Shown here: positions 28,608-37,985 of the stretch, one piece after another | Layout of the letters: every line of letters starts with the position of its first letter | Position numbering within the stretch: the stretch's first letter is position 1 | DNA from: Anaerolineae bacterium | GTDB taxonomy: Bacteria > Chloroflexota > Anaerolineae > Aggregatilineales > J027 | Assembly: GCA_008933735.1 (NCBI GenBank) | Contig: WBUL01000001.1 | Location: 402,057-466,056, forward strand | DNA length: 64,000 nucleotides | Direction of reading: 5' to 3' | Made by a program: the position numbers and the translations under genes | Notes under the pieces: generated by a model | Told to the model about the DNA's origin: nothing | Seen by the model: only the letters and a program-made list of their open reading frames with translations | Database searches by the model: none

Positions 28608-29455
28608 CGATTTCACGACGAGATTTCCTCAAAATTGCGGGGGTAACGGCGGCCTCAACCAGTTTGGCCGCGCTGGGTTTTCCCAATGTAATCGCCGCAA
28701 TGCCCCAACAAGGCCGGATGCTTGGAGGGTTTCCAGCGCGTGTTGCTCCGCATGACCATGCCGAACTTGCTGCCAATTTGCTGCCGGACAGTGTACACGA
28801 AATCCTAGATATTGAGCGCGGATTCGTCCGTCTGCCGTCTGGCTATGTGCCGGAAAAAGCCATACAGCCCATGCTTGAGGCACATTTCCTGCTGCCGGAA
28901 AATCTACCCGCCCATGTAGAAGTCATCGCGCCTTATGCAGCAGTGCGGAAGTACGGCGCAGCAGACGCGCCCCTTGTGGCACGTCCAGGACACGGAGCCG
29001 TATTGGAAGCGCTCAAAGCTCTGCCCGACCAGCACGGGCTTTTTGACTGGTACCAGGTCGATCTGGGGGAAGGGCTTTCTGGATGGGTGCAGGCGAATCA
29101 GATACAGCAGGTAATTGAAACCCAAACTTCATCTGCTGCCCATGCGGTCATCAAGAATCATGAGATGGCGGTTTGGCGAGGGGAACGGGAACTTGCCCGC
29201 TTTGCACTGGCGTGCCCGGTCAATTTACCCGCAGGAACACACCAGATCATCCGCCGCCATTCCTGTTTGCACACGTCGGTATTCAAAGGCATTCCCTGGG
29301 TGCTCGAAACGAATCGCGGCCTGCAACTTGGTGGTGTGTACTGGCACAATCAATTTGCCTGCACCAGTCCAAGTTCACAGATCGAACTTTCGGTACTGGC
29401 GGCAAAAACTGTATTCGGGCTGCTGCCAGAAGGCAGTTACCTGGAGGTAATGTAA
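28604..29455 (+). CDS. Tat-exported L,D-transpeptidase-like protein lacking the catalytic His and Cys
   Basis: The 283-residue product starts with an excellent Tat signal (SRRDFLKIAGVTAAS). An SH3-like segment (about 125-170) is followed by a YkuD-like C-terminal domain: LPAGTHQIIRRHSCL, GIPWVLE, GVYWHNQF and the ending VFGLLPEGSYLEV. In active family members a SHGC(V/I)(N/R)LS motif holds the nucleophilic Cys. Here the matching place reads SPSSQIELS (255-263), so the His and Cys are replaced by Ser257 and Gln259. It is therefore probably a non-catalytic wall-binding relative. A Cys at 253 is nearby but is not in the usual position. The gene overlaps the molybdopterin enzyme gene by four bases. 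Confidence 0.8.
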   Translation: MTISRRDFLKIAGVTAASTSLAALGFPNVIAAMPQQGRMLGGFPARVAPHDHAELAANLLPDSVHEILDIERGFVRLPSGYVPEKAIQPMLEAHFLLPENLPAHVEVIAPYAAVRKYGAADAPLVARPGHGAVLEALKALPDQHGLFDWYQVDLGEGLSGWVQANQIQQVIETQTSSAAHAVIKNHEMAVWRGERELARFALACPVNLPAGTHQIIRRHSCLHTSVFKGIPWVLETNRGLQLGGVYWHNQFACTSPSSQIELSVLAAKTVFGLLPEGSYLEVM

Positions 29456-29508
29456 GCATATCCAATTTCGTCTGTATCGTAGAGACGTTTTGCTAGGGAT
29501 TTATCGGT

Positions 29509-31161
29509 ATGAATGTAGAACCAACGATAGGGCTGGCCTTGCTTGCAGGCTTTGTCTCTTTTATCTCACCCTGTGTACTGCCGCTTGTTCCTGCCTACAT
29601 CGGTTACATGAGTGGACATGCGACCACCGCCGTCGGTGAAAATGGACGCGGGAAATTCACTACCTTTGTACATGGCATCTTCTTTGTACTGGGCTTTACG
29701 ATTTTTTTCGTCGGTTTTGGTCTGCTCACAGCCGCCGCCTCAGATTGGCTGACCCGGCGAGGAATCGATATTCCGACAATTATCACCCGGTTGGGCGGTG
29801 TGGCGGTTATCCTGTTTGGCCTGTATGTGATGAAGGCCCTTGATCCGGTGTTCCGGCGCGGTCTGACTCTCGCCCGCCAGATGAAGGATAATGTTGGATT
29901 GGCCGCCGGTTTCACGCTCCTCGTGGTTGTAGTTTTACTGGTCTATTATTACTGGGTGTTTGAGTCAGCTATTGGTTCAGTTGTATTTTTCCTGCTGACT
30001 ATTATCCTGTTTTATCGACCCATCAGCAGGGCAAACAACCTGAGTGAAATGTGGACGAACCTCATTTCTGGTCTGCAAACCGCCCTGATCAGCGATACCC
30101 GTAAACTCGAACTTCAGCGCAGCAGCACGAGTTATCTGGGTTCAACTGGCATGGGAATTGTGTTTGCAGCAGGATGGACACCCTGCATTGGCCCAATCTA
30201 TGGCAGCGTGCTGACTCTGGCAACCGATGCCGCCGTGAATGGCGAATCGCTGGTACGACCGGGAATTCTGCTGACTGCGTATTCGCTTGGTCTGGGTGTT
30301 CCCTTCCTCTTTACGGCACTGGCGCTGAACCAGACCACAGGTTTGATGAAAAGCCTGAAACGCAACATGCGAAAAGTAGAATATGCCAGTGGGGCACTGC
30401 TCATTGTGATTGGTGTCTTGATTCTCTCCGGAAGTCTGGAAGAGATCACGCGGCGCTTCGGGTCGGATGGATCGCTGGGCGATTTATCGGTGCGGTTAGA
30501 AGCGTGCAGCATTGGCGCGGCCCAGGGACGAATTCAGCTTTCCTCGTGGCGTGATTGTGTGGCTGACGGTGAACCGAAACTGGCTGACCGCATCATTTTC
30601 GCTGCGAAGCGCCCTAAACCTGCCGACCTGGTATCCCTCGACACTTCCCAGATTATGAATTTTGACACGCCCACTGATGGACTGCTTTTTACACCAGACC
30701 CAAACTTTGACCCGAACAGCGTAGAAATCGGGTTAGACGTGGGTAAACGCGCACCCGAATTTGCCACGACGACACTCGATGGGCAGGCCGTTTCGCTCTC
30801 CGATTTTAAGGGCAAGATCGTGTTAGTGAATTTCTGGGCAACCTGGTGCGGGCCATGCCGGACAGAAATGCCCGAATTCGAGGCCATCTACGCCCAGTAT
30901 AAAGACCGGGGCTTTGAAGTGCTGGCGGTGAATTTCCTGGAATCGCCCGAACAGGTTCAATCTTTTGTGACAGAGGTTGGGATCAGCTTCCCGGTTCTGC
31001 TGGATGAGTCCGGTGAAATCAACGACGATCTGTACAACGTCCCGAACTACCCCACCAGCTACATCATTGATGGTAATGGGGTCATTGTTGCCCGCCATCA
31101 TGGGATTCTGCTGGGCGAACAACTTTTAGAAATTCTGGACAGCATCAGCACAGGTGGATAA
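29509..31161 (+). CDS. CcdA/DsbD-like membrane thiol transporter fused to TlpA thioredoxin
   Basis: The 550-residue product has a CcdA-type membrane domain with the two reactive Cys motifs, SPCVLPLVPAY (Cys22) and GWTPCIGP (near Cys226), plus an extra hydrophobic stretch between them compared with minimal CcdA. After a linker with two Cys comes a periplasmic-type TlpA/thioredoxin domain with ATWCGPCRTEMP near residues 444-455. The protein should pass electrons from cytoplasmic thioredoxin to external thiol targets, for example in cytochrome c maturation or disulfide reduction. The next thioredoxin gene overlaps its stop. Confidence 0.92.
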   Translation: MNVEPTIGLALLAGFVSFISPCVLPLVPAYIGYMSGHATTAVGENGRGKFTTFVHGIFFVLGFTIFFVGFGLLTAAASDWLTRRGIDIPTIITRLGGVAVILFGLYVMKALDPVFRRGLTLARQMKDNVGLAAGFTLLVVVVLLVYYYWVFESAIGSVVFFLLTIILFYRPISRANNLSEMWTNLISGLQTALISDTRKLELQRSSTSYLGSTGMGIVFAAGWTPCIGPIYGSVLTLATDAAVNGESLVRPGILLTAYSLGLGVPFLFTALALNQTTGLMKSLKRNMRKVEYASGALLIVIGVLILSGSLEEITRRFGSDGSLGDLSVRLEACSIGAAQGRIQLSSWRDCVADGEPKLADRIIFAAKRPKPADLVSLDTSQIMNFDTPTDGLLFTPDPNFDPNSVEIGLDVGKRAPEFATTTLDGQAVSLSDFKGKIVLVNFWATWCGPCRTEMPEFEAIYAQYKDRGFEVLAVNFLESPEQVQSFVTEVGISFPVLLDESGEINDDLYNVPNYPTSYIIDGNGVIVARHHGILLGEQLLEILDSISTGG

Positions 31162-31711
31162 GCGGCGTCTGCTCGCGCTGAGTGGCGCGATAGGTCTTTT
31201 TCTCAGTGCAATATGGATTTTGTGGCGAGCAGGCCTTCCCGACTCGCCTGATTTTGTTCTCAACATGGAAGGCGAACGGCTGGAAGTACCGCAGGTCGGG
31301 GGGCTGGCACCAACATTTGCCAGCACAACGCTGGAGGGTCAGGAAATCACGCTGCTGGATGCACGCGGTACCCCTGTGATTCTTAATTTCTGGGCAACAT
31401 GGTGCAGACCTTGCGCGGTAGAAATGCCAATTTTAGAGGCTATATATCAAGCAGGTGTCAATGTGGTTGGCATCAATGTCGGACTGGAACGCCAGGAAAC
31501 CGTCCAAGGGTGGGTCAAAAATGCCAACCTGACCTTTCCTATCGTGGTTGATGATGCAGGCCGCACGCTGGAAACCAAATACCGGATTCAGCACGGTCTG
31601 CCAGTAACATTTTTCATTGACAGGCAGGGTATCATTCAGTATATCCAATACGGCGCACTGGACGAAGACAGCCTGCGAACCGGGCTGGAGTCGATTGGGA
31701 TTACGAACTAG
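31154..31711 (+). CDS. Membrane-anchored TlpA-like thioredoxin
   Basis: The 185-residue product starts at GTG, overlapping the CcdA-TlpA gene by eight bases. An N-terminal hydrophobic anchor (about 8-25) is followed by a redoxin domain with the active site NFWATWCRPCAVEMP near residues 77-92 and the cis-Pro region HGLPVTFFIDRQG. It is probably an external thiol-disulfide reductase that takes electrons from the upstream membrane protein. Confidence 0.92.
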   Translation: MDKRRLLALSGAIGLFLSAIWILWRAGLPDSPDFVLNMEGERLEVPQVGGLAPTFASTTLEGQEITLLDARGTPVILNFWATWCRPCAVEMPILEAIYQAGVNVVGINVGLERQETVQGWVKNANLTFPIVVDDAGRTLETKYRIQHGLPVTFFIDRQGIIQYIQYGALDEDSLRTGLESIGITN

Positions 31712-31720
31712 GGAAGCCAC

Positions 31721-32539
31721 ATGTCAAAACAGCAAGAAGTCAATCGTAAACTCCAACAACAGCGCAGCACGCTGATCCGCCGGAATCTCCGTTATGCCCG
31801 GTGGCAGCGTCATTGGGCCGAAATCGCGGTTGTACTGCTGACGGTTTATGTGCTGCTGCCGATTCTTGCGCCTACTCTGATGAAAGTCGGCGCGACTGCC
31901 CCGGCCCGTGTGATCTACACCGTGTACAGTCCACTTTGCCACCAGTTTGCGTTCCGGTCAATCTTCCTGTATGGCGACCAGACATTTTACCCGCGTGACC
32001 AGGCAGCCAATGGTTTTGACCACAGCTTTGATAAATACGCAGCCGACTCGGACGAATTTGTCGATATCTATACGAGTTATCGTCGGGACAACCTGGGGAG
32101 TCGGTATCAGTTTGGGGGATCAGAAGAGCTGGCCGTCTGGACGCCGGAACTGCAACGCGCAGCCCGTCAGTTTAAAGGTGATGAAATCATGGGCTATAAG
32201 ACCGCCCTGTGTGCCAGAGACATGGCAATTTACGCGGCAATGGCGGTAGGTGGATTCGGTTTCCTGTTTGTGCGGAAAAAACTGCGTCCTGTGCCGATTG
32301 TCCTGTATGTGCTGCTCGGTCTGGGACCCATTGGCATTGACGGCTTCAGCCAGCTCCTGGGCTATCCTCCATTTGAACTCTGGCCCCCGCGTGAAACGAT
32401 CCCCGAATTCCGTGTTCTGACCGGCGCCTTGTTCGGGCTCATGAATGTGTGGTTGGCCTTCCCTTACCTGGAAAAATCCATGATAGAAAGCGCCTCAGCA
32501 ATGGAGCTCACGATTCAGGAAATGCTGGCCGGGGATTAG
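31721..32539 (+). CDS. DUF2085 membrane protein
   Basis: The 272-residue product has several membrane segments and the Cys-containing motifs of the DUF2085 family: SPLCHQFAFRS and the later TALCARDMAIYA, with LGPIGIDGFSQLLG before the last segments. The family function is unknown. The conserved Cys residues and its place behind two thiol-redox genes suggest a redox or metal link, which is only inferred. A good ribosome-binding site (agggaag) supports the ATG. Confidence 0.88.
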   Translation: MSKQQEVNRKLQQQRSTLIRRNLRYARWQRHWAEIAVVLLTVYVLLPILAPTLMKVGATAPARVIYTVYSPLCHQFAFRSIFLYGDQTFYPRDQAANGFDHSFDKYAADSDEFVDIYTSYRRDNLGSRYQFGGSEELAVWTPELQRAARQFKGDEIMGYKTALCARDMAIYAAMAVGGFGFLFVRKKLRPVPIVLYVLLGLGPIGIDGFSQLLGYPPFELWPPRETIPEFRVLTGALFGLMNVWLAFPYLEKSMIESASAMELTIQEMLAGD

Positions 32540-32569
32540 GCAGCCTGTTCTACAACAGGGACAAAATGA

Positions 32570-32598
32570 AGAGCGCCCCTTCTCAGGAGCGCTCTTTT
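32570..32598 (+). terminator. Rho-independent terminator of the redox gene group
   Basis: AGAGCGC (32570-32576) pairs with GCGCTCT (32589-32595), followed by four T. A second small hairpin, CCTGTT/AACAGG, lies at 32544-32559. Both are between convergent genes. Confidence 0.75.
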
Positions 32599-32604
32599 GC
32601 TGCA

Positions 32605-34803
32605 TTAGTCGAACTGTTTCGGCGTGGGTGTCTTCGTTGCCGTGGGCTGTGCCGCCGATGTATTAGTGGCCGTCGGCGTGTTCGTCTTGGTCGGCGTATT
32701 GGTCGCGTTCGGCGTGTTCGTCTTGGTCGGCGTCGGCGTCTTTGTGCGCGTGGCCGTTGGTGTAAAGGTAATGGTCGGCGTGCGCGTGATCGTCGGCGTC
32801 AGCGTAATGGTTGGCGTGCGTGTGATCGTCGGCGTCAGCGTGATAGTACGCGTCATCGTCGGCGTGCGCGTCTCCGTGGGCGGGCCAGGGGTGTTGGTCG
32901 CTGTACGGGTTGGTGTAATGGTACGGGTCGGCGTCACAGTGGGTGTAAAGGTCGCCGTCGGCGTGACAGGCCCGGAAACTGGTTCCATCGGAACGGGGCA
33001 GACGTAATCAATCGTAATACTGGATCCATTGAAGTCTGTCGGCAGCGCCCCATAGTTGGTCGGCATTGACCCTGTTACACCGTCAAAGTCCACCCAGAAG
33101 TTTAAGGTCTGCCCGCCATTGATAGTTGGTGTAAGCTGCCAGCCCGAACCGCCCTCGTTCACAGTCGTTGGCGGAGACGAGCTTGTGCCATCCCAGAAGC
33201 GGATGGCCTGTGCGTCAAACGCACTCGCACCTCCCAGAGAAGTCATTTCAAGCGCCATGGCTGGCACATATTTTGTCCACACAATGCTGAAGCCAGTCAG
33301 CATACGCGGTGTGGAGCTGGCGTTTCGGATGGTGAAGCGCACGACACCGTTGGTATCGAACCCGCCAAACCGGAAGGTGAAGTCACCGCAGACTGGCGTA
33401 TGAGTGAAGGTTGGTGTGTTCGGGTCAGGCGTCGGCTGCTGCAAATTAAACGGCAGTGGGCAAACGACAGATCCATCCCGGCTGGACAGCGTAATGGACG
33501 ATCCATAGAAGTCGTGGATCGAATATCCATAGGTTGCCAGATTTGGCGGCGCACTTCCAAAGTAAGTCCGCCACAGGGTTTGTGAACCACCCGGATTGCC
33601 AGGGAAGGCCCGGAGTGCCTCGCTGTTGTTCCAGCCGACTGAACCCGAATCAACATCGGTTGGCGGGGTTGTATCGGTTCCATCCCAGTGAGCACCGCCG
33701 GTACCGACACGCATCACATCAGCGAACATTGCCTGATACTGTGGATGCTTTCTCCATTGAATGAACGCAGCCGTGATGTAGACCGTCGCCTCATTCCGGT
33801 TATCCACCGTTACCCGCAGTGTGTTTGACACCAGTTCAATCGCTGTGATACTCAACATCGCACAGCTTGGCGGCGTTTCCACCGTCGGCGTGAAGGTATA
33901 AGTTGCCGTTGGGGTGTACGAAGCCGTTGCAGTATGGGTCAGGGATGGTATCGGCGAAGGGGTATAAGTAAAGGTCGGCTGCTTGGTCGGCAGACCCAAC
34001 TGCGGCGGCAGGTTCACCGCGCGGGTTGAGCGGAAAGCTTCATTAATCCCTACGCGGCGTGCCATCAATGGAACGTAATCCGCAAAGGCAATCGGTGTAA
34101 TCAAGGGATGGTTAAAGAAAACCACCACTTCCAGCAGGTCACCGGGGCCGCCCGCATCATATTGATTCTGTCCCGTCATGGGCGGTTCGGTAATAAGGCA
34201 TTGTCTCTTGCGACGATCACCATCAGGCAGGGTGTAGCGCTGTTCACGCGGGTTAGAGAACTTGGGACGTGAACTGCAAATCCACACATGGAACCATTTG
34301 GCCTCGTCCTCAGCCGGGCCAGCGGTTGTCTTAACCGCCTGACCACCCGCTTTGTGCAGACCCACAATATCATAGACTTCACCCAGCGCCAGACCGGCTG
34401 CCCCCTGACGGGCATTGTCCCATATCCAGGGCAGACGCGCCATGTCATCGCGCAAACCGAGGTCTTCATCATTGGTTGGGTCGCAGTCCTTACCCCAGTG
34501 GCGAACATAGTCCGGGTCGGTGCTGGAACTGCACTCAACGACCGAAGCCAGCAAACTGCCGCGGTCATTCGGGCCGGTATAGCCAAAATAGTACCCGACT
34601 ATCGCAGGATCCCATTCCCCTGTCACCCCGGCACGCACCGCAACACGCGCTGCATTTTGCAGGGTAATCCAGGCCTGGAAAATACGTGCAAATTCAATCA
34701 CCCCAAAAATCAGCAGCAGCACCACTGGCAGGGTGAGGGCAAATTCTGCCATCGTCTGCCCGCGTCGGCTCCGCCGTTTAATGGGTTCGTTGGTTTCGTT
34801 CAT
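32605..34803 (-). CDS. TadE-like protein with duplicated beta domains and long Thr/Pro tail
   Basis: The 732-residue product starts with a TadE-type pseudopilin N-terminus: [22 protein letters not shown] followed by FARIF. An N-terminal region with several Cys is followed by two related domains (about 310-470 and 480-625), each opening with a Cys and closing with VCP ([16 protein letters not shown]). The last 100 residues are Thr-Pro repeats with no anchor after them. Typical TadE proteins have about 150-250 residues, so this is a very enlarged relative. It is the last of three Tad-type genes; no TadA ATPase or secretin is in the window. Confidence 0.85.
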   Translation of the reverse strand: MNETNEPIKRRSRRGQTMAEFALTLPVVLLLIFGVIEFARIFQAWITLQNAARVAVRAGVTGEWDPAIVGYYFGYTGPNDRGSLLASVVECSSSTDPDYVRHWGKDCDPTNDEDLGLRDDMARLPWIWDNARQGAAGLALGEVYDIVGLHKAGGQAVKTTAGPAEDEAKWFHVWICSSRPKFSNPREQRYTLPDGDRRKRQCLITEPPMTGQNQYDAGGPGDLLEVVVFFNHPLITPIAFADYVPLMARRVGINEAFRSTRAVNLPPQLGLPTKQPTFTYTPSPIPSLTHTATASYTPTATYTFTPTVETPPSCAMLSITAIELVSNTLRVTVDNRNEATVYITAAFIQWRKHPQYQAMFADVMRVGTGGAHWDGTDTTPPTDVDSGSVGWNNSEALRAFPGNPGGSQTLWRTYFGSAPPNLATYGYSIHDFYGSSITLSSRDGSVVCPLPFNLQQPTPDPNTPTFTHTPVCGDFTFRFGGFDTNGVVRFTIRNASSTPRMLTGFSIVWTKYVPAMALEMTSLGGASAFDAQAIRFWDGTSSSPPTTVNEGGSGWQLTPTINGGQTLNFWVDFDGVTGSMPTNYGALPTDFNGSSITIDYVCPVPMEPVSGPVTPTATFTPTVTPTRTITPTRTATNTPGPPTETRTPTMTRTITLTPTITRTPTITLTPTITRTPTITFTPTATRTKTPTPTKTNTPNATNTPTKTNTPTATNTSAAQPTATKTPTPKQFD
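32625..32975 (-). repeat. Tandem Thr/Pro coding repeats in the TadE-like gene
   Basis: The region consists of imperfect 12-24 base units that read, on the minus strand, as Thr-Pro-Thr-Ile-Thr and Thr-Asn-Thr-Pro. It produces a false open frame of Val-Gly repeats on the plus strand. It is likely to vary in copy number among strains. Confidence 0.75.
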
Positions 34804-34821
34804 AAGAACCCCTTCCTTTTC

Positions 34822-36918
34822 TTACCGGGACAACCGGGTAAATAGACGACTTGCAATGTCCTCAAACACCTGCTCAAGGCTTGCCAGGTCGTTTGCATAA
34901 TAATATTGACCACACCATGTGGTTGGGTCGGTTATGGTTTCACAGGGATCACCAGGACCAGCAGGCAAACCACGCCACTGACGTTCCCAGTTGTTGTCGA
35001 TCTGACCGTTATCGCCCGCATCGGCAATGTAGTGCAGAAGCGGCATGGCGACCGGATAAGCCGCCTGTGCGGGATCAACAATTTCATTCCCGAACCCAAT
35101 CGCAAACATAGCGATGAAGTTGCCGGGAACGGTTGGGGTCAGCTCGATCAACCCTGCCCAGTCGGCCATATCGCGGGCGTAGTCGTCAGCGTCGTAATGC
35201 CCATATTCCCCACACTGGCTGGACGGGTTGGTGATGTCATAAGGCAGTCCGTTGCCGGGGCCATTCTTCCATTCCAGGCAGAAGTGGCGTGTTTTGGGAT
35301 CCATATCAGTACAATATTGAGATGCCGGTTCAAAACTCTGAACGGTCGTTTGTCCGAACACCACTGAAGCATACGACGACTGACATTCCGGGTAATTAGG
35401 ATATTGTTCGCTCAGCGGAATCAGCCCGCCGGACTGCTCGTTCCATTCTGTGTACAGCTCCAGTTCAGGATCGGCATCGACATTTGCCGCATAAAAAGGT
35501 GGATTGTCCAGCATGGCAGAGTAGGCTGCGTCGCGTCTGTGGCAGAAGGTTGACCAGGGACAAAAGCCAACATCCCCATAAAAAGGCCCCACCGGGTCGG
35601 TAATAAAGAGCTGGTCTTCTCTTCGGGTCAAAGCCGCGTTGGTTGCACCGTCCGTCAGGAGAATCGCCACCCAGACCGCCTCACGCCGGATGGTATCGAC
35701 ATTGGTGAGCAGTTCGTTCGCACGCCGGATGCCGTCACCAACATTGGTGTTGGTGCACAGGGCGTAGACCCCGTAGGACTCCGGCTTGAGGCCATAATTC
35801 AATACCCGGTCTTCCGCCAGGTCTTTGTTCGCCGAGTCAAAAGCGTCGCAGCCTGCCTGATAACCAGTTTCATTGATATGAATACCCACATATTTGTTTA
35901 ATGTGGTGGTCGCCATGTCCTGATTGTTCATCATGGGCGGGCGATAGAGGGGACTGGTTTTATCCGAATTATCATTGGGGTACACCACTTCTGCCACACG
36001 GTCAAAGGTCACCAAACCGACCCGGTCACCTCGGGTGAAATCCAGCCGCGCGATAAAGTTACGAGCGGCGTCTTTCACCTGTTTGAACGGCTGACAGATC
36101 AGATCGGAGTAATCATTGTCCGATGCGTAGTTGGTAATCCCATCCTCGCCGACATCATAATCCCCGTTGGCGTTGGCATCAGTGTAAATTTTCCACTCGC
36201 CGCCCACCAGCGCGATAGATCCCGTGCCAGGGTCATTACAGCAGCCGCCATAACCCCAGAAAGCGACAGAATCGGTACAGGCACCAGGGGGATCAGGTGG
36301 ATCACCATTCTCTACATCGGCAGGAGGCGGTAGGAAAACTCCGACCGAGGTGTAATCAGTCGATTCGGTTTCACGTCCGATTGAAGTGGACGTATCCAGC
36401 ACCAGCGCGACATCCAGCACTGCCGTTTCAGAGGTGGCACTGGATGTGATAATGAAATTCTCAATACCAACGAGTTTCAAAAAGGTCGTTTCGGATTCAA
36501 TCTGCGCGGTTACTTTCACCAGCTTTTTGGGGTTGTCCCAATCACAAAGATCGGTTTCCGGCATCTGATCCAGCGGTTTGGGTTCGGGGTTCGTTTTGCG
36601 CCACTCGGCAATATCGGTTTCGCAGGTTTCCACCCAGACCGAATGCGGCGTCAGGCCATGCAGGGCAATATACTGCCGCGCCGCCAGCGCAACCGTGCCA
36701 TAATCCGTTCCTTCTCGGATTTGCCCCGCAGCCGCCAGCGCCGCCGAGTCAACGGCTCGCCGTAGCGTGGAGAAGCGAACAAACATGATCGAGATGTCCG
36801 TCACCAACCCCACAAAAGCTGCCAGCGCAATAAACCCGAAGGCCAGCAGTACGATGGACTGCCCACGCTGGCTGTTTCGGAAACGTCTGGCAAGAAGAGA
36901 CTTAACTCGCTTCAGCAT
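34822..36918 (-). CDS. TadG-like membrane protein with von Willebrand A domain
   Basis: The 698-residue product begins with a Tad-type N-terminus (RNSQRGQSIVLLAFGFIALAAFVGLVTDI), as in TadG/putative Flp pilus assembly proteins. It then has a VWA domain whose metal site motif DTSTS is in LVLDTSTSIG near residue 175. Long insertions with many Cys and Asp residues lie within the VWA region. The C-terminal part includes MFAIGFGNE. It should be anchored in the membrane with the VWA domain outside, mediating adhesion or assembly. It lies between two TadE-like genes in the same direction. Confidence 0.9.
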   Translation of the reverse strand: MLKRVKSLLARRFRNSQRGQSIVLLAFGFIALAAFVGLVTDISIMFVRFSTLRRAVDSAALAAAGQIREGTDYGTVALAARQYIALHGLTPHSVWVETCETDIAEWRKTNPEPKPLDQMPETDLCDWDNPKKLVKVTAQIESETTFLKLVGIENFIITSSATSETAVLDVALVLDTSTSIGRETESTDYTSVGVFLPPPADVENGDPPDPPGACTDSVAFWGYGGCCNDPGTGSIALVGGEWKIYTDANANGDYDVGEDGITNYASDNDYSDLICQPFKQVKDAARNFIARLDFTRGDRVGLVTFDRVAEVVYPNDNSDKTSPLYRPPMMNNQDMATTTLNKYVGIHINETGYQAGCDAFDSANKDLAEDRVLNYGLKPESYGVYALCTNTNVGDGIRRANELLTNVDTIRREAVWVAILLTDGATNAALTRREDQLFITDPVGPFYGDVGFCPWSTFCHRRDAAYSAMLDNPPFYAANVDADPELELYTEWNEQSGGLIPLSEQYPNYPECQSSYASVVFGQTTVQSFEPASQYCTDMDPKTRHFCLEWKNGPGNGLPYDITNPSSQCGEYGHYDADDYARDMADWAGLIELTPTVPGNFIAMFAIGFGNEIVDPAQAAYPVAMPLLHYIADAGDNGQIDNNWERQWRGLPAGPGDPCETITDPTTWCGQYYYANDLASLEQVFEDIASRLFTRLSR

Positions 36919-36939
36919 AATTTGCTTCCTCTGCCTCCT

Positions 36940-37866
36940 TTAGTATTCAATATCCGGCTCGGCTGCCGACACCGGGAAAATCGACCAGACATGCATGGGA
37001 ATCTCACCGCCAGCAAATTGGAAAACCGGCAGCCCCAGCAGTTGCTGGCTGTGCCAGTAAATTTCTACCAGCACCAGACCATAATCAGGCACCTGCTCAA
37101 GCTGGAGAGGGTTAATCGACCCATTGGCCTGAACCAGACTTTTCTTCAACTGGTCAAGCATCCAGGTATCGGTAAACTGCGACCCAGGGCAGGCACCGGT
37201 TCCGTTATAATTTCCCCGGAATGAATATCCCAGCAGCCCATCCGACCCGCAGTTATTTGCAGTATCAGGCAGCCGCTGAAAAATGATAATATCATCACAA
37301 TCAGTCTGATTCGGCGTGAACTGGCAGCCGTAGTAGCCATTGTTAGGCTGGCCAGCGCCGGGTTTGGGGAAGGCTGTATCCACGACCGCATAGCTGAACA
37401 CCGACACAACCACGTCATCTTTGTCATCATCAAATTCGAGAGGGGCCATGTTGGCAATCGCATTACAAGCGACATTGTCATAGTAGCCCAATCCGGTGAA
37501 TTCATCGGTTTCACTTCCGAAGTAGGCTCCCGGCACATTATCTTTCGGGGCAGTAAAATCTGCCGGGTTATCCGATTGCAACCGGGTGTATACCCCTACC
37601 GTGTGGTCGCAGTCCATCCGTTCGTGGTTGCGTTCCTCGTTCGCCAGCCATTTATTGGGGTCGCCCAGCGCCCCCGCACGCCCTGCCGAACGCACGACAT
37701 CCGTCATGATGAGATAATTGTTGGCATACCACCCGACTTCTGCCATCCCGACCAGCATGATCAAAAAGATCGGGAAGGTGATAGTCAGCTCGACCAGCGA
37801 CTGACCTCGCATTCCTGTCGGTGTTCCGTCCAGTAGCGCCAAGACCATCTTCAGCGGTTTTCGCAT
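36940..37866 (-). CDS. TadE-family pseudopilin-like protein
   Basis: I chose the ATG at 37866 (308 residues) because GAGG lies about 10 bases upstream and the protein then begins MRKPLKMVLALLDG just before the TadE segment (GQSLVELTITFPIFLIMLVG). A longer frame reaching 38142 would overlap the response regulator gene and has no such signal. The rest is an external region of about 260 residues with several Cys. TadE proteins are minor pseudopilins of tight-adherence pili. It is first in the group of three Tad-type genes. Confidence 0.87.
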   Translation of the reverse strand: MRKPLKMVLALLDGTPTGMRGQSLVELTITFPIFLIMLVGMAEVGWYANNYLIMTDVVRSAGRAGALGDPNKWLANEERNHERMDCDHTVGVYTRLQSDNPADFTAPKDNVPGAYFGSETDEFTGLGYYDNVACNAIANMAPLEFDDDKDDVVVSVFSYAVVDTAFPKPGAGQPNNGYYGCQFTPNQTDCDDIIIFQRLPDTANNCGSDGLLGYSFRGNYNGTGACPGSQFTDTWMLDQLKKSLVQANGSINPLQLEQVPDYGLVLVEIYWHSQQLLGLPVFQFAGGEIPMHVWSIFPVSAAEPDIEY

Positions 37867-37900
37867 AAGAGATAATCCTCGAATAATGGCATGAACATAG

Positions 37901-37917
37901 GGAGACCAGCGGTCTCC
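37901..37917. promoter_or_regulatory. Perfect inverted repeat upstream of the Tad-type genes
   Basis: GGAGACC and GGTCTCC form a perfect 7-bp inverted repeat with a 3-base centre, 35 bases upstream of the TadE start. No T-run follows on either strand, so it fits an operator or mRNA leader hairpin better than a terminator. The regulator encoded directly upstream (37986-38675) is a candidate for binding it. Confidence 0.5.
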
Positions 37918-37985
37918 ATATAACATCATACCATGCCCTTGTGAACAGACTTGATAGAGTTTTGTGAAGAGGGATTGTAAATTGG

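Noticed and set aside
28604..29455. Active L,D-transpeptidase
   Set aside because: The catalytic His and Cys of the SHGC motif are replaced, so activity is not supported.
32625..32975. Possible CRISPR-like direct repeats
   Set aside because: The units are short, imperfect, in frame and code for Thr/Pro; there are no spacers and no cas genes.
32624..33007. Open frame on the plus strand coding for Val-Gly repeats
   Set aside because: It is the complement of the Thr/Pro repeat region of the TadE-like gene; no start signal or family support.
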